Source of the DNA: DATEDA01 sp963754305
GTDB taxonomy: Bacteria; Pseudomonadota; Gammaproteobacteria; Burkholderiales; SG8-39
Direction of reading: 5' to 3'
NCBI GenBank assembly: GCA_963754305.1
Contig: CAVWFR010000040.1
Span: 1 to 64,000 of the forward strand
DNA length: 64,000 nucleotides
A program made the position numbers and the translations under genes. Of this stretch, positions 1 through 10,263 are shown in pieces (positions within the stretch are counted from its first letter, which is position 1; every line of letters begins with the position of its first letter). Below the pieces are notes generated by a model. It did no database searches. It had not been told where the DNA came from and was given only the letters and a program-made list of their open reading frames with translations.

Positions 1-748
1 CACAGGACGGCAGAGAATGCGCCATCGATGAATGGAAGACGACGGTTCGCATCGGCGCAGACAAACATTCCGCGTGGGGCGATCCAATGCTTTTGGCCCC
101 AGACAAGATAGAAATTGAAATCTACGCCGAAAACCGCAGACGGAAAGCGTCGCTTGGTCAGGTAGTGTCCAAAGGGGCCGAAGCCACACGCCAAATCCAG
201 GACGGGTCGGTTCGAGGAGGGCACCAGGCACAATATGGACAATGCGGCGAGTGTCCGCGGCAACGCAAAGCGGTTCCGGTAGTAGTGCAGAAGAGAGGGA
301 TCCGTGGCGGTCAGTTCACCGAAATAGAACTCGAACTCGAACCAGTCCTCCGCGCAGAGCTTGCGCCGGTCGCCCTCGAGCATTCTCTTCGCGCGTTCTT
401 GGATCCATCGGCGAAGGAGCGCGGGTACTAAGCCCGTGTCCCATAACCGCCAGCCCGGCAGACGATCGAAAACCTTGAATCGCGGAGTGAAGGCCAGGCA
501 ACGGATCAACGCTTCGAAGCCCCGACCCTCTGAGACCAGTTGAGTGATCTCTTCGACGTCGGGTCCCCTGGATTCGACCTGCCCGCTAAAGAATGAAGCA
601 GCCCGACGTGACCCTTGACGATGATCGGCACCCCATCGACGACCGGGTAACGAAAGCACTTGCATGTCAGGACCCCATACCTCGGTTGCTGCTCATTTCC
701 GATGTCGCATGGTGTGAATGCAAATGCTCCCCTGCAGTCGGGCAACAA
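1..748 (-). pseudogene. Trm112-like/SAM methyltransferase paralog, frameshifted, runs off left edge
   Basis: On the reverse strand this encodes a zinc-ribbon-like start (CPDC, then CKCFRYPVVDGVPI) followed by a class I methyltransferase core with the SAM motif VLDLACGFGPFGHYL. It is a paralog of the gene at 12961-14413. Reading it needs at least two frame corrections. One base is missing near 594-598, just after GHVGLL, and another seems missing in a C run near 742. No clean start codon is seen in the corrected frame. The 3' end lies beyond base 1. The family probably methylates a glycan or an intermediate, but the substrate is unknown. It lies downstream of, and in the same direction as, the acyl-CoA ligase, decarboxylase and glycosyltransferase genes. 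Two indels plus a missing start make real decay plausible, though assembly errors remain possible. Confidence 0.7.
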
Positions 749-844
749 AGCAAGTCGAGGTCGAACGAAGCGGTGATCCCGTCCCGACCTGGCGTGGGAA
801 CGGAGCCACTATTCATCTTAGGCCCACGAGGGCTCGAACACGAA

Positions 845-2124
845 TCACCGATCGGCTTGGAGGTCGGGCAACGAGCAAGGCCAGCTAGCGTCCCCGGATA
901 CGGAAGTGCCGTCGCTCACGAAGTTCATCGCTGCCGTTCTGTCTGCGGCGTCGAGATGGCGCCCGGGCGAGCGCATCCGCTCCCGGAAGAGTTCTGCCAC
1001 GCGGTCGGTCACCGCCTCCCAGTCATATTGGCGCGCCCGTGCTCGCCGCCGTTCGGCCGCTGCTTCCGTGGAAGCCGGTGCCTCGAGCGCTCCTTCGATA
1101 CAGGAGACCCAGTCTTCATCGCTGTGGGCTAGCGTGACAACGTCTGCATGGTCCAGGACGGTGTCGATGGGTGAAGACACCGTCGGCCGCCCAGCGGCGA
1201 GGTACTCATGGAGCTTCAGCGGATAGATGTACTTCGTGTAATCGGTCATGGCGTAGCACATCAAGCACACGTCCATGTGCTGGGTATATGCAGGCAACTC
1301 ATCAACTCTCTTGACACCGAGGAAGTGAACGTTTCGCAACGCGCGAAGGTCCGCGACCGAGGTCTCCTGACCCGAAACGTTGCCCACCGGCCCGACAAGA
1401 ATGACGGACCATTCAGGCCTTGAGCGGGCGATCCATACGACTCGTGCGAGGTCGAGTTGTCGCTTAATGACGCCGACGTATCCGATCCTGGGACGGGGCA
1501 CTGACGCCAGATCGGAGGGTATGCGGTTAGGTCTCGAGAAGGCTCCGAAATCCACGCCATTGGGGATCATTGCAGTGTTGGGATTGAGACCACCCTTCTT
1601 TCTCATCAACGCTGTGGAATGGACGATCACTTGATCGACACGACGGATGACCTCCACCTCTTGCGGGTCATTGGGCAGATCCACATCGGAGAAGGAGTAT
1701 TCGTCGTCGATGTGATAGCAGCTAACGTCATGTGCGCACAGGTCAAGCGCTTCTGCGAACGCGTATCTCCAGAGATACAGAACGATTCGCCGCACTCCTG
1801 AGCGAAGCAGACACCGTCTCGCGTCGGCGAGCCGCGCCGCGAGCACGGCGCTGCGCAGCCGCGCCGGATGCTCAATAGCCGGCCGCATCATGCCGGGGAT
1901 CAAGACGGTAAACTCCGGGTAGGGCTTGAGCAGTCGGCGACCTTCCAGGAACCGACTCCCGCTGGGCAACCAGTAGTTCTCCAACCGGCTGGCATATCCA
2001 GCCACACGACCGGCCACCGGCGCGCAAGCCGCCTCAACACCTGATGACGAGGCATGAAGACACCCCCCCACTGGTCAGGCACCAGGCCGATGATGCCGGT
2101 TTCGTCGGCGTTTGCGTTGCGCAT
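845..2124 (-). CDS. Glycosyltransferase, family 4-like (one frameshift)
   Basis: A GT-B glycosyltransferase that would add a sugar to the exopolysaccharide repeat unit in the cytoplasm. The N-terminal fold reads from ATG 2124 (TTG 2127 is an alternative) with GLVPDQWGGVFMPRHQVL. The frame must shift by one base near 1978-1982, at GWR/ENYWLPSGSR, to join the 400-residue C-terminal part. That part carries the acceptor-domain pattern IPNGVDFGAF, then RIGYVGVI, and the nucleotide-sugar-binding stretch KLHEYLAAGRPTVSSP. Without the shift the N-terminal Rossmann half would be lost. The start is 22 bases after the decarboxylase stop, so the two genes are probably cotranscribed. Donor and acceptor sugars cannot be told from sequence. 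Confidence 0.75.
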
Positions 2125-2145
2125 CAAAGGCGGGAAGCCGACTAA

Positions 2146-3352
2146 TTAAACCAGAACTTCTATGGCGGGTGGGTGGCTCAGGAACCTCATCGGGCTTGCG
2201 GTCAGTCCGTACGCGCCCGACTGGAACACTGCTACGAGGTCGCCTTCGTGCGCCTCGGCGAGGTCCATCCGATCTGCAAGCAGGTCCAATGGCGTGCATA
2301 GCGGTCCCACGACTGAGGCGATCTCACGCCCCTCGCCGTGAACCTTGTTGCCGATGACGACCGGGTAGTTCTTCCGGATTACCTGGCCGAAATTGCCGGA
2401 CGCCGACAGGTGGTGGTGCAGGCCACCGTCGGTGACGAGGAAGACGTGCCCCCGCGAGATTTTCCGATCGATCACCCGGCACACATAGATACCAGCCTCG
2501 CCGACGATGTAGCGGCCGAGTTCCACCACCAGGTCGGCACCAGGCAGCGCCACCGAGGCTCGCGATGCAATCGCATCCAGATGCTCTCCGATGGGTGCCA
2601 GGTCGAGCGGCAGATCGCCGGGGAAGTAGGGGATGCCAAAGCCGCCGCCGATGTTGACGACCCGCACCCGGGCAGGAGCGGAGCGTGCGAGTTCCACGGC
2701 GAGGTCCAGGGACTTGTGTTGCGCTTCGCAGATCGCATCCGCCCTGAGATTCTGCGCGCCACAGAAAATCTGGAAACCTTCGAACTCCAAGGCGAGCCGG
2801 CCGATCTCCTCTAGGACTGCGGGCACTTCCTCGGCATCCACGCCAAACTGCTTGGGGCCGCCGCCCATCCGCATGCCCGATGACTTCAGCTCGAAGTCGG
2901 GGTTGACCCTCACAGCAACACGGGGGCGCAGCCCGGTCTCGCTCGCCACTCGCGCGAGCACGCTCACTTCGCGCGCGGACTCTACGTTAATCAGGATTCC
3001 GGCTGAGGTTGCTTCGCGCAACTCCGCGTAAGTCTTACCCGGTCCCGCGAAGCTGATCTCGCGACGGTTCACTGTGGTAGCCAACGCGACGCGCAGCTCG
3101 CCCACCGAGGCAACATCCAGTCCGTCGACCAGAGCGCCCACGTAGGCGACGACCTCGGGCATCGGGTTCGCCTTCATTGCGTAGTGCAGCTTGATCGATT
3201 TGGGCAAATGCCGGCGAAGCAGCATGACCCGCTCCGACTATGACGCGCCTGTCGTATGCGTAGAATGGCGTTTGGCCTATTCTCGCGGCGAGCTCGGTGA
3301 GCTTCACGCCGCCGACAACGAGGCAGTCGTCCGCGATGGGAAACTGCGTCAT
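2146..3352 (-). CDS. PLP-dependent decarboxylase, exosortase-A-system associated (one frameshift)
   Basis: A fold-type III (alanine-racemase-like) decarboxylase related to diaminopimelate and ornithine decarboxylases. The PLP lysine lies in LHYAMKANP, a glycine-rich phosphate-binding stretch follows (NIGGGFGIPYFPGDL), and the C-terminal half has GPLCTPLDLLADR and GAYGLTASPMRFL. The start is ATG 3352, giving MTQFPIADDCLVVGG. One extra base near 3238-3243 breaks the frame between the N-terminal strand (FYAYDRR) and RVMLLRRHLPKSIK. It follows the acyl-CoA ligase by 26 bases. This ligase-decarboxylase pair is a recognised companion of the XrtA/PEP-CTERM exopolysaccharide locus (TIGR03099-type). 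The true substrate is not established. The pair may build an amino-acyl or amine decoration, but that is inference. Confidence 0.82.
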
Positions 3353-3378
3353 CGGCGCATGTCGCGGAAGTACTTCGT

Positions 3379-4962
3379 TCACGCTTTGATATCCGCAAAG
3401 AGTTCTTCGAACTCCGCCGCAAGGAGCTTGCGGTCGAGCTTGCCGTTTGGGTTGCGGGGCAGCGGCCCCGCGCGCACGTCGACTCTCGCCGGGACCATGT
3501 AGGCCGGGAAGCTCTCTCGGCAAGCGGCGAGCAGTCGCTTGGCATCGAGCGACGCGCCATCCTTCGGCGTCGCCACGACGACGATAGCCTGGCCCAGAAC
3601 CCGGTGCGGCACCCCGAACGCGGCCACCTCTCCGACAAGCTGAGAGCCGTAGAGGACTTCCTCGATCTCGCTCGGACTGATCCGATAGCCGGACGTCTTG
3701 ATCATCTCGTCGCGGCGGCCGACGAAGTAGAGGAAGCCCTCCTCATCCATCCGCACCGTGTCACCCGAGAACACGGCGATCTCCGGCAACACGAGATCGG
3801 TTTCGCGTCGCGGTAGGGGTTTGTAGCGCTCTGCCGTCTTGTCCGGATCGTTCCAATATCCCATGCCGACCAGTGCACCCCGGTGGACGAGCTCACCCGG
3901 CTCGTTGGGTGCGCAGGATGTTCCGTCCTCTCGCAGCACCAAGATCTCCGCGTTCGGGATCGCCTTGCCGATCGAGTCGGGGCGCCGGTCGACCTCTTCA
4001 GGCGCCAGATAGGTGGAGCGGAACGCCTCGGTCAAGCCGTACATCAGGTATGGCTTCGCGTTCGGCCAACTCGAGCGCAGCTTGTTCAGCGTTTCGAGCG
4101 GCATCCGCCCGCCCGTGTTCGCGAAGTAGCGCAAATGTTCGCCCACCGCCGCCGGCCACTCGAGCTGGGAAAGCTGGATGTATAGCGGGGGAACGGCGGT
4201 AAGGCCTGTGACCCGTTCGCTGACGATCGCATTCATCACGTCACGTGGCAGGAGGTAGTTCAGCAAGATCACCCGCGCACCAACATGAAACGCGGTCGTG
4301 AGCTGGCTGAACCCGGCGTCGAACGAGAGCGGGAGCGCGGCGAGCAGCGTGTCGCCCGAATGGTTCTCGAGATAGCTCGCGACGCTCTTGGCTCCGCACA
4401 CCATGTTTCGATGAGAGAGCACCACCCCCTTCGGGTTACCGGTACTTCCCGACGTGTACAGGATCCCCACGACATCGGTGTCGATCACGCGGTGACCGCG
4501 TCTGGCTGGCGCTTGAAGTAGCTGATGCCAGCGATGAAAAGCGATCTCCGGGGACGTCGGAAACTCACCCGTATCGTCGACGACAACCACATGCCGCAGG
4601 TCAGGACAACTGCTCAGCACCGGCTCGAGCAACTTCAGGCGATCGAACGAGGTGACCAGCACGCGTACGCTGCAGTCGCGGATGATATACGCGACCTGGA
4701 GAGGCTTCAGAAGGGGATTGAGCGGCACGAATACTGCCCCCGCTGCGGGCGCTCCGAAGGACGCAACGACCGTCTCGGGGCGCTTCTCCAGATAAATGCC
4801 GATTCGGTCCCCGCGGCTCACATTTAGCCCGAGAACGCCCCAAGCGAATTCGGCGATCTCGAGCGCGAGCGCTTCATAGGAGCGCGCGTGCTGGCCCGAC
4901 ACAAGCGCCGGCGCATGCGGCGAACGTGCAGCCGCCACGCTGATCAATTCGTGGAGCAGCAT
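3379..4962 (-). CDS. Acyl-CoA ligase (AMP-forming), exosortase-A-system associated
   Basis: A 527-residue ANL-superfamily adenylating enzyme that activates a carboxylic acid with ATP and loads it on CoA or a carrier protein. The AMP-binding P-loop is YTSGSTGNPKGVVLSHRN, followed by the adenine-binding YGLTE motif (LMYGLTEAF), the hinge region with SGDTVRMDEEGFLYFVGRRDEMIKTSG, and the C-terminal catalytic lysine in NPNGKLDRK. ATG 4962 is preferred over the longer frame because GGAG lies just upstream and the typical family N-terminus MLLHELI begins there. It heads the leftward block, divergent from the gene at 5234. The family member with this neighbour set is TIGR03098-like. No acyl carrier protein gene is visible in the window. 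Confidence 0.86.
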   Translation of the reverse strand: MLLHELISVAAARSPHAPALVSGQHARSYEALALEIAEFAWGVLGLNVSRGDRIGIYLEKRPETVVASFGAPAAGAVFVPLNPLLKPLQVAYIIRDCSVRVLVTSFDRLKLLEPVLSSCPDLRHVVVVDDTGEFPTSPEIAFHRWHQLLQAPARRGHRVIDTDVVGILYTSGSTGNPKGVVLSHRNMVCGAKSVASYLENHSGDTLLAALPLSFDAGFSQLTTAFHVGARVILLNYLLPRDVMNAIVSERVTGLTAVPPLYIQLSQLEWPAAVGEHLRYFANTGGRMPLETLNKLRSSWPNAKPYLMYGLTEAFRSTYLAPEEVDRRPDSIGKAIPNAEILVLREDGTSCAPNEPGELVHRGALVGMGYWNDPDKTAERYKPLPRRETDLVLPEIAVFSGDTVRMDEEGFLYFVGRRDEMIKTSGYRISPSEIEEVLYGSQLVGEVAAFGVPHRVLGQAIVVVATPKDGASLDAKRLLAACRESFPAYMVPARVDVRAGPLPRNPNGKLDRKLLAAEFEELFADIKA

Positions 4963-5233
4963 CGACTCCGATCTGGGGGGAAGCATCGCGAAGCAGAGCC
5001 GGGGCGAGAATCGGCGCGAATTGTAAGACACGTTCCGACATGCCACCCGCAACCCGTGGGAATCCTCCACAGGTTTCACAGAATTTTGCGGATTGGCCGG
5101 GGTAGAGCCGGAGAACGGCGCAGATCCCCCCTTGCCAGCCCCCCCACTTAGCGAGTAAACATCACGCCTACGCGGCCAGGCATCTTGAGATGCGCCGTGG
5201 CCGATCGCCGTACCCGTCCCGTCCGCGAAACCT
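4963..5233. promoter_or_regulatory. Divergent intergenic region of the polysaccharide locus
   Basis: This 271-base spacer separates the leftward ligase block from the rightward methyltransferase block and should hold promoters for both. It contains an inverted repeat GCATCT-tg-AGATGC at 5180-5193, about 40 bases upstream of the methyltransferase start, which could be an operator or part of the leader. A GG-N10-GC arrangement near 5096-5112 weakly resembles a sigma-54 -24/-12 element, but the TTGC box is poor. No convincing sigma-70 promoter was picked out. Confidence 0.4.
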
Positions 5234-6499
5234 ATGAAATCTGGCTGTCAGCAAGAATCGGAGACTCTCGGCCCGCCGTGCCGTTTTTGTGGTGCCCCGA
5301 TGCGACACACCTTCGTCGATCTCGGGATGTCACCTCTCTGCCAGACGCATATCGAGCCGGATCAGCTTAACCACGCCGAGCCGTTCTATCCGCTGCACGC
5401 CTACCTGTGCCGGGAATGCTTCCTCGTGCAGCTCGAGCAGTACGTCGGCCCGGAGCAAATATTCTCCGATTACGCGTACTTCTCGTCGTATTCGGACAGC
5501 TGGGTAGATCACGCGCGCCGGTACGTGGAGGCCATGGTCGAACGGTTCACCCTCGGGCCCGGATCCCTCGTGATGGAGATCGCGAGCAACGACGGCTACC
5601 TGCTTCAGCATTTCGTGAAGCAAGGCGTCCCGTGCGTAGGTATCGAGCCGGCGGCGAATGTGGCCGCGGCGGCGAAGGAGCGCGGCATCCCGACGACTGT
5701 TCGCTTCTTTGGCCGCAGCGCCGCCGGGGATCTTGCGCACGATTGCGGCCGGCCAGACCTTCTGCTCGGAAACAATGTGCTCGCGCATGTCCCCGATCTC
5801 AATGATTTCGTTGCAGGGATGAAGTGCATTCTCAAGCCAACTGGCGTCATAACGATGGAGTTTCCGCATCTGCTGCGGCTGATGCAGGAGAACCAGTTCG
5901 ACACGATCTATCACGAGCATTTCTCCTACTTTTCTTTCTTCGTCGTCGAAAAAGTGTTCGCGCATCACGGCCTCACGCTCTTCGACGTCGAGGAGCTGCC
6001 TACCCACGGAGGCTCGCTGCGGATCTATGCACGGCACACCGAGAACGGGACGGTGCCGGTGTTCGGCCGAGTGGAGGCGTTGCGCGAGCGCGAGTTCGAG
6101 GCCGGGCTGAGCCGGGTCGAGTGCTACGACTCGTTTGCCGAACAGGTACGAGAGACCAAACGGAAGCTACTCGAGTTCCTGATCGCTGCGAAGCGCGCGG
6201 GCAAGCAGGTCGTCGGCTACGGCGCGCCGGGAAAAGGGAATACGCTTCTCAACTACTGCGGGATAAGGACGGACTTTCTCGATTACACGGTCGACAGGAG
6301 TCCTCACAAGCAGGGGCGCTACACTCCGGGTGCCCATATCCCAATCCTTCATCCGGACCGGATCCGTCAGACGCGGCCCGACTACGTGCTCATCCTTCCA
6401 TGGAACTTGAAGGAGGAGATCTCGCGCCAGATGGCGTTCATACGCGAATGGGGTGGCCGATTCGTCGTGCCGATTCCCGAAGTGCGCGTCCTGGACTGA
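5234..6499 (+). CDS. SAM-dependent C-methyltransferase (NovU/TylC3-like)
   Basis: A 421-residue enzyme of the family that C-methylates nucleotide-linked keto-sugars. It has the three expected parts. An N-terminal zinc-binding domain has two Cys pairs (CRFCGAP and LCRECF). A central SAM-binding domain carries VMEIASNDGYLLQHF, with the catalytic tract YHEHFSYFS. A C-terminal domain carries VGYGAPGKGNTLLNYCGI, which binds the nucleotide sugar. It is the first gene of the rightward block and is followed 158 bases later by a class IV aminotransferase. A branched-chain sugar in the polysaccharide is the natural inference, although homologs that act on other substrates exist. Confidence 0.85.
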   Translation: MKSGCQQESETLGPPCRFCGAPMRHTFVDLGMSPLCQTHIEPDQLNHAEPFYPLHAYLCRECFLVQLEQYVGPEQIFSDYAYFSSYSDSWVDHARRYVEAMVERFTLGPGSLVMEIASNDGYLLQHFVKQGVPCVGIEPAANVAAAAKERGIPTTVRFFGRSAAGDLAHDCGRPDLLLGNNVLAHVPDLNDFVAGMKCILKPTGVITMEFPHLLRLMQENQFDTIYHEHFSYFSFFVVEKVFAHHGLTLFDVEELPTHGGSLRIYARHTENGTVPVFGRVEALREREFEAGLSRVECYDSFAEQVRETKRKLLEFLIAAKRAGKQVVGYGAPGKGNTLLNYCGIRTDFLDYTVDRSPHKQGRYTPGAHIPILHPDRIRQTRPDYVLILPWNLKEEISRQMAFIREWGGRFVVPIPEVRVLD

Positions 6500-6657
6500 C
6501 GCCCGCTCCTCGTTTGGGGTTCCCCCCGGCCACTACGCGAGATTGCAATCTGTAGGAATAAGCTCCGAACGTCGGCCAGATGAAGCGCCGGCTTCGAGAT
6601 CGAAGCGTCTCTATGTCGTTAGGGTCTCTATGTCGTTTGAACAGTGAGAATAGTCCT

Positions 6658-7563
6658 ATGGTGCAGTTGCAACGCCCGTCTGTCGTCTACATGAATGGCC
6701 GCGTTATTTCGTGGGACGAGGCGACCGTTCACGTCTCGAGCGAAGCGCTGATGCGCGGCGTAAGTGTCTTCGAGGGCATCAAAGGCTATTGGCGTCATGA
6801 CAGCCGGGTGTTCTCGCTGCTCGCGCTTCGCGAGCACTTTGATCGGCTGCGACGCTCTGCGCATCTGCTTCATCTCCCGTTCGCGACGTCGTATGCCGAT
6901 TTCGGCAGGGCGTGCGCAGATCTCGCGAAGCGTCTCCTGATCAATGAGAAGGACCTCTGGCTGAGGACGACCCTGTTCGCTGTTGAGGGACATTGGGGCG
7001 AGGGCACGGTGACGGACTTGGTCATCCTGGGCTACCACCAGGACAAGAAGAGGCCTGAAGCGGTCGACGTCGGCGTCAGCACCTGGCAGCGGCCAGGAGA
7101 TGCGGCTCTTCCTGCGCGGATCAAATCAGCAGCGAACTATCAGGTCGGCCGACTGGCGAGAATCGAGGCCAGAAGGCAAGGATTCTCCGACATGGTCTTG
7201 CTGAATCAGTGGGGCAGAGTCGCCGAGGCCTCCGGCTCATGCGTCGTTCTGGTCCGCAACGGGGTAATCATCACGCCGCCTTCGTCCGAAGGTTGCCTCG
7301 AGAGCATTACCGTGGAGATCATCGGAAAACTGTGCGCGAGCCTCGACCTGCCATTCGAACGGCGGCCGATCGATCGGACTGAGCTCTACGTCGCCGACGA
7401 GCTGTGTCTTGCAGGGACGCTCGCTGAGCTCGTCCCGGTGCGGCGGGTAGAGTCGTCCATACTGCCGGAGCGCACACCGGTGTTTGGGCGGCTGGCAAAC
7501 GAGTTCTGGGATTGCGTCCGCGGAGTGCGCGAGCATCCAGGCATCCGGTTGACGCCGGTATGA
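6658..7563 (+). CDS. Class IV aminotransferase (branched-chain/D-amino-acid type)
   Basis: A 301-residue PLP enzyme of fold type IV. Features include YMNGRVISWDEATVHVSSEALMRG at the N-terminus, the PLP-binding lysine in RIKSAANYQ, and the cofactor-phosphate region EASGSCVVLVRNGVIITPP with GCLESIT. Members transfer amino groups between an amino acid and 2-oxoglutarate, or act as lyases on aminodeoxychorismate. ATG 6658 is chosen because family homology starts there, although an in-frame ATG lies upstream at 6580. A polysaccharide locus is an unusual place for this class, since sugar aminotransferases are usually fold type I. It may supply an amino or keto acid that decorates the glycan, possibly with the ligase and decarboxylase at 2-5 kb. 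Confidence 0.8.
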   Translation: MVQLQRPSVVYMNGRVISWDEATVHVSSEALMRGVSVFEGIKGYWRHDSRVFSLLALREHFDRLRRSAHLLHLPFATSYADFGRACADLAKRLLINEKDLWLRTTLFAVEGHWGEGTVTDLVILGYHQDKKRPEAVDVGVSTWQRPGDAALPARIKSAANYQVGRLARIEARRQGFSDMVLLNQWGRVAEASGSCVVLVRNGVIITPPSSEGCLESITVEIIGKLCASLDLPFERRPIDRTELYVADELCLAGTLAELVPVRRVESSILPERTPVFGRLANEFWDCVRGVREHPGIRLTPV

Positions 7564-7591
7564 GCACAGTTCTTCATCGAACGGTGATGCC

Positions 7592-8630
7592 ATGAGGGTG
7601 CTCGTGACCGGCACGGAGGGGTATATCGGCGCCCGCCTCGCCCCCCACTTGGCGAAATCGGCGCACGAGGTGACCGGCCTCGATACCGGGCTTTATCGTG
7701 ACGGGTGCCTATATATCGATTCGGCTGGGGCAGCTCATCGGTCCGAGAACGGTTTACAAGGACCTGCGCCGGGTCACCGCCGACGATTTCGCCGGGTTCG
7801 ACGCGGTCGTGCATCTCGCCGAGCTGTCGAACGACCCGCTCGGCCAGAATCGCCCTGAGATCACTTTCAAGATCAATCATGAAGGCTCCGTGCGGCTCGC
7901 CCGGGCGGCGCGCGAGGCCGGCGTTCGCCGCTTCGTGTACGCCTCGTCGTGCAGCGTCTATGGGGTCGGGTCAGGCGAATTTCTCGACGAGACCTCCGCG
8001 ACGCAGCCGCAGACCGCATATGCGCAGTGCAAGGCGATGGTCGAGCGTGATCTGCGCCCGATGGCCCACCAGGACTTTTGTGTGGTCTTTCTCCGCAATG
8101 CGACCGCATATGGCCCTTCGCCGCGCATGCGCTTCGACATCGTGCTGAACGATCTTTGCGCACTCGCGTGGACGCGCCGGAAGATCGCCATGACAAGCGA
8201 CGGCAGTCCGTGGCGGCCCGTCGTCCACGTGGAGGACATCTGCACGGCGATCCGCTGTGCACTGGAAGCCCCGCCCGACGCCGTCAACGGGGAAGTCTTC
8301 AATGTCGGCCGGAACACGGAGAACTATCGGATCCGCGAGCTCGCGGAAATCGTCGCACGGGTCTTCCCCGGCTGTGAAGTCACTGTCGGTCAGTCAGGCG
8401 GTGACAACCGCAGCTACCGCGTTTCATTCGACAAGATTCACGCAAAACTGCCGGGCTTCAGCTGCGGTTGGGATGCGGCGCGTGGGGCAGAGGAACTCCG
8501 GGACCTGTTCGGGCGAATCGAGATGTCCCCCGAGACGCACGAGTTCCGCGCCTTTACCCGGCTCAAGCAGCTGAAGTACCTGCAGCGCACCGGGCAGATC
8601 GATGACGATCTTTACTGGACGCCGCGATGA
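7592..8630 (+). CDS. NAD-dependent sugar epimerase/dehydratase (one frameshift)
   Basis: An extended short-chain dehydrogenase of about 346 residues acting on a nucleotide sugar. The NAD-binding motif is VLVTGTEGYIGARL at residues 3-16. The catalytic Ser and Tyr-Lys are in YASSCSVYG and YAQCKAMVE. The C-terminal substrate domain begins near NGEVFNVGRNTENYRI. The frame breaks once between 7712 and 7740, after GLYRDGCLY, where a GGGG run lies. Downstream the protein resumes as GPRTVYKDLRRVTADDFAGFDAVVHLAELSNDP. It starts 29 bases after the aminotransferase stop and is probably in the same transcript. Which epimer or deoxysugar it makes is unknown. Confidence 0.8.
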
Positions 8631-8711
8631 GTCGCGTGCTTTCTCGAGCCTAGCCCGCGAGCGCGTCGACTTGAGCGCCCCTACAGGGTGTCCTTTGCTG
8701 TGCGGTTCAGC

Positions 8712-10250
8712 ATGAGTCGTCCACCGGGCCGGGTGCCGGCCGCGCAACCGACGGCCGACGCCATCCAACGAACAATAGGATACGGCGCCGCATGGATGCT
8801 GCTTCTGAGGCTTTTCGAGCGTTGCCTGGGTTTCTTGAGCGTCCTCGTCCTCGCCCGAATACTGGTGCCGGCGGACTTCGGGTTGATCGCCATGGCGATG
8901 TCGGTCATCGCTTTCGTCGAACTGGGAGGCGCGTTTGGCTTCGAACTCGCGCTGATTCAGAGGGAGCATCCGACAAGGGAGCATTACGATACCGCGTGGA
9001 CGCTCCAACTAGCGTTCGGAAGCGCTTGCGCGATGGTCACCGCTGCTCTGGCATATCCCACAGCGGTTTTCTACGCCGAGCCGAGGGTGCAGCCGATCAT
9101 GCTCGTGCTGGCGGCGACGTGGATCATCCAGAGCTTCGAGAACATCGGCACTGTCGAATTCCGGCGCCAGTTGAATTTCTCTCGCGACTTTGCGTTTCTG
9201 GCGTCGAAGAAGTTTGTCGGTTTTACGGTGACGCTCGCTCTTGCGTTGACGCTACAGACTTACTGGGCGCTGGTTGCGGGTATGGTCGCCGGGCGGGTGA
9301 CGGGCGTCGTACTGAGCTACGTCATGCAGCCTTATCGCCCGCGTTTCAGTCTTGCAGCACGCAGAGATCTGTTCTCCTTCTCGGGGTGGGTATTCGTCAA
9401 TAGCCTGGTTGCGTTCGCGGGTAGCCGCCTCCCGCATTTCGTGGTCGGCCGTCTGCACGGCTCGGCGATGCTCGGGCTGTACACGGTGGGAAGCGAGATC
9501 GCACAACTGCCTGCCACGGAGCTCGTCGCGCCCATAAGCCGCGCTGTCTTTCCCGGCTATTCGAGGATGGCCGGCGACGTCGACGTCCTGAGACGAAGCT
9601 ATATCGATCTCATAGCGGTCATCGCGGTGTTCGTGTTGCCGATGAGCTTCGGCATCGCGGTCGTTGCCGAGCCGACGGTCCAACTGCTGCTCGGCGACAG
9701 ATGGGTGGGAGCCGCGATGTTCATACAGATACTCGCGTTCGCCGGCGCCATCCATGCCATGTGCTCGAACAATTATTCGGTCTGGCTGGCGCTCGGCAAG
9801 GCTCGACTCGCAGCACTCCTCCAAGCGGCCTATGTGGTCGCGCTGATTCCTCTAATCGTGGTACTGACGCACGGCTTGGGTGCCATCGGAGTCGCCTGGG
9901 CCGAGCTGAGCGCGTCGGTTTTCGGGCTGGTGATCTCCTACCTGGCGGTCAACCGGGTTCTTCGCCTCTCGTTTATTGCCTACCTCGCCAGTCTCTGGCG
10001 GCCGGTGACCGCTGCCACGTTGATGGCGTTCGCCGTATCGTCCTTGGTTCGTGTCTCGACGGCGGAAGCCGGGGTCCTTGTCCTTGCGTCGCGGCTCGCG
10101 TTCGCCATCGCGCTCGGGGTCGTGATCTACGTGTGCGCATTGACACTGCTTTGGCTCCTCGCCGCTAAACCTCATGGCGGGGAGACGATCGTGCTCGCAC
10201 GTCTCGCGGAACTGGTGCGCGGGCGGCGGGCAGCGCCATCCGGGAGCTAG
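8712..10250 (+). CDS. Oligosaccharide flippase, WzxC-like (MOP superfamily)
   Basis: A polytopic inner-membrane protein of about 512 residues with 12 or more hydrophobic segments. It resembles WzxC/MviN-related flippases that move undecaprenyl-pyrophosphate-linked repeat units to the periplasm. Typical features are the N-terminal ARILVPADFGLIAMA segment, EFRRQLNFSRDF in the first third, and SRAVFPGYSRMAGD before the second half. ATG 8712 (MSRPPGR) is preferred to the longer frame from 8688. It is followed 13 bases later by a GT2 gene. No Wzy polymerase accompanies it in the window, so the polymerase must lie elsewhere or the product is a short oligosaccharide. Confidence 0.85.
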   Translation: MSRPPGRVPAAQPTADAIQRTIGYGAAWMLLLRLFERCLGFLSVLVLARILVPADFGLIAMAMSVIAFVELGGAFGFELALIQREHPTREHYDTAWTLQLAFGSACAMVTAALAYPTAVFYAEPRVQPIMLVLAATWIIQSFENIGTVEFRRQLNFSRDFAFLASKKFVGFTVTLALALTLQTYWALVAGMVAGRVTGVVLSYVMQPYRPRFSLAARRDLFSFSGWVFVNSLVAFAGSRLPHFVVGRLHGSAMLGLYTVGSEIAQLPATELVAPISRAVFPGYSRMAGDVDVLRRSYIDLIAVIAVFVLPMSFGIAVVAEPTVQLLLGDRWVGAAMFIQILAFAGAIHAMCSNNYSVWLALGKARLAALLQAAYVVALIPLIVVLTHGLGAIGVAWAELSASVFGLVISYLAVNRVLRLSFIAYLASLWRPVTAATLMAFAVSSLVRVSTAEAGVLVLASRLAFAIALGVVIYVCALTLLWLLAAKPHGGETIVLARLAELVRGRRAAPSGS

Positions 10251-10263
10251 CGGAGGCCAAGCG

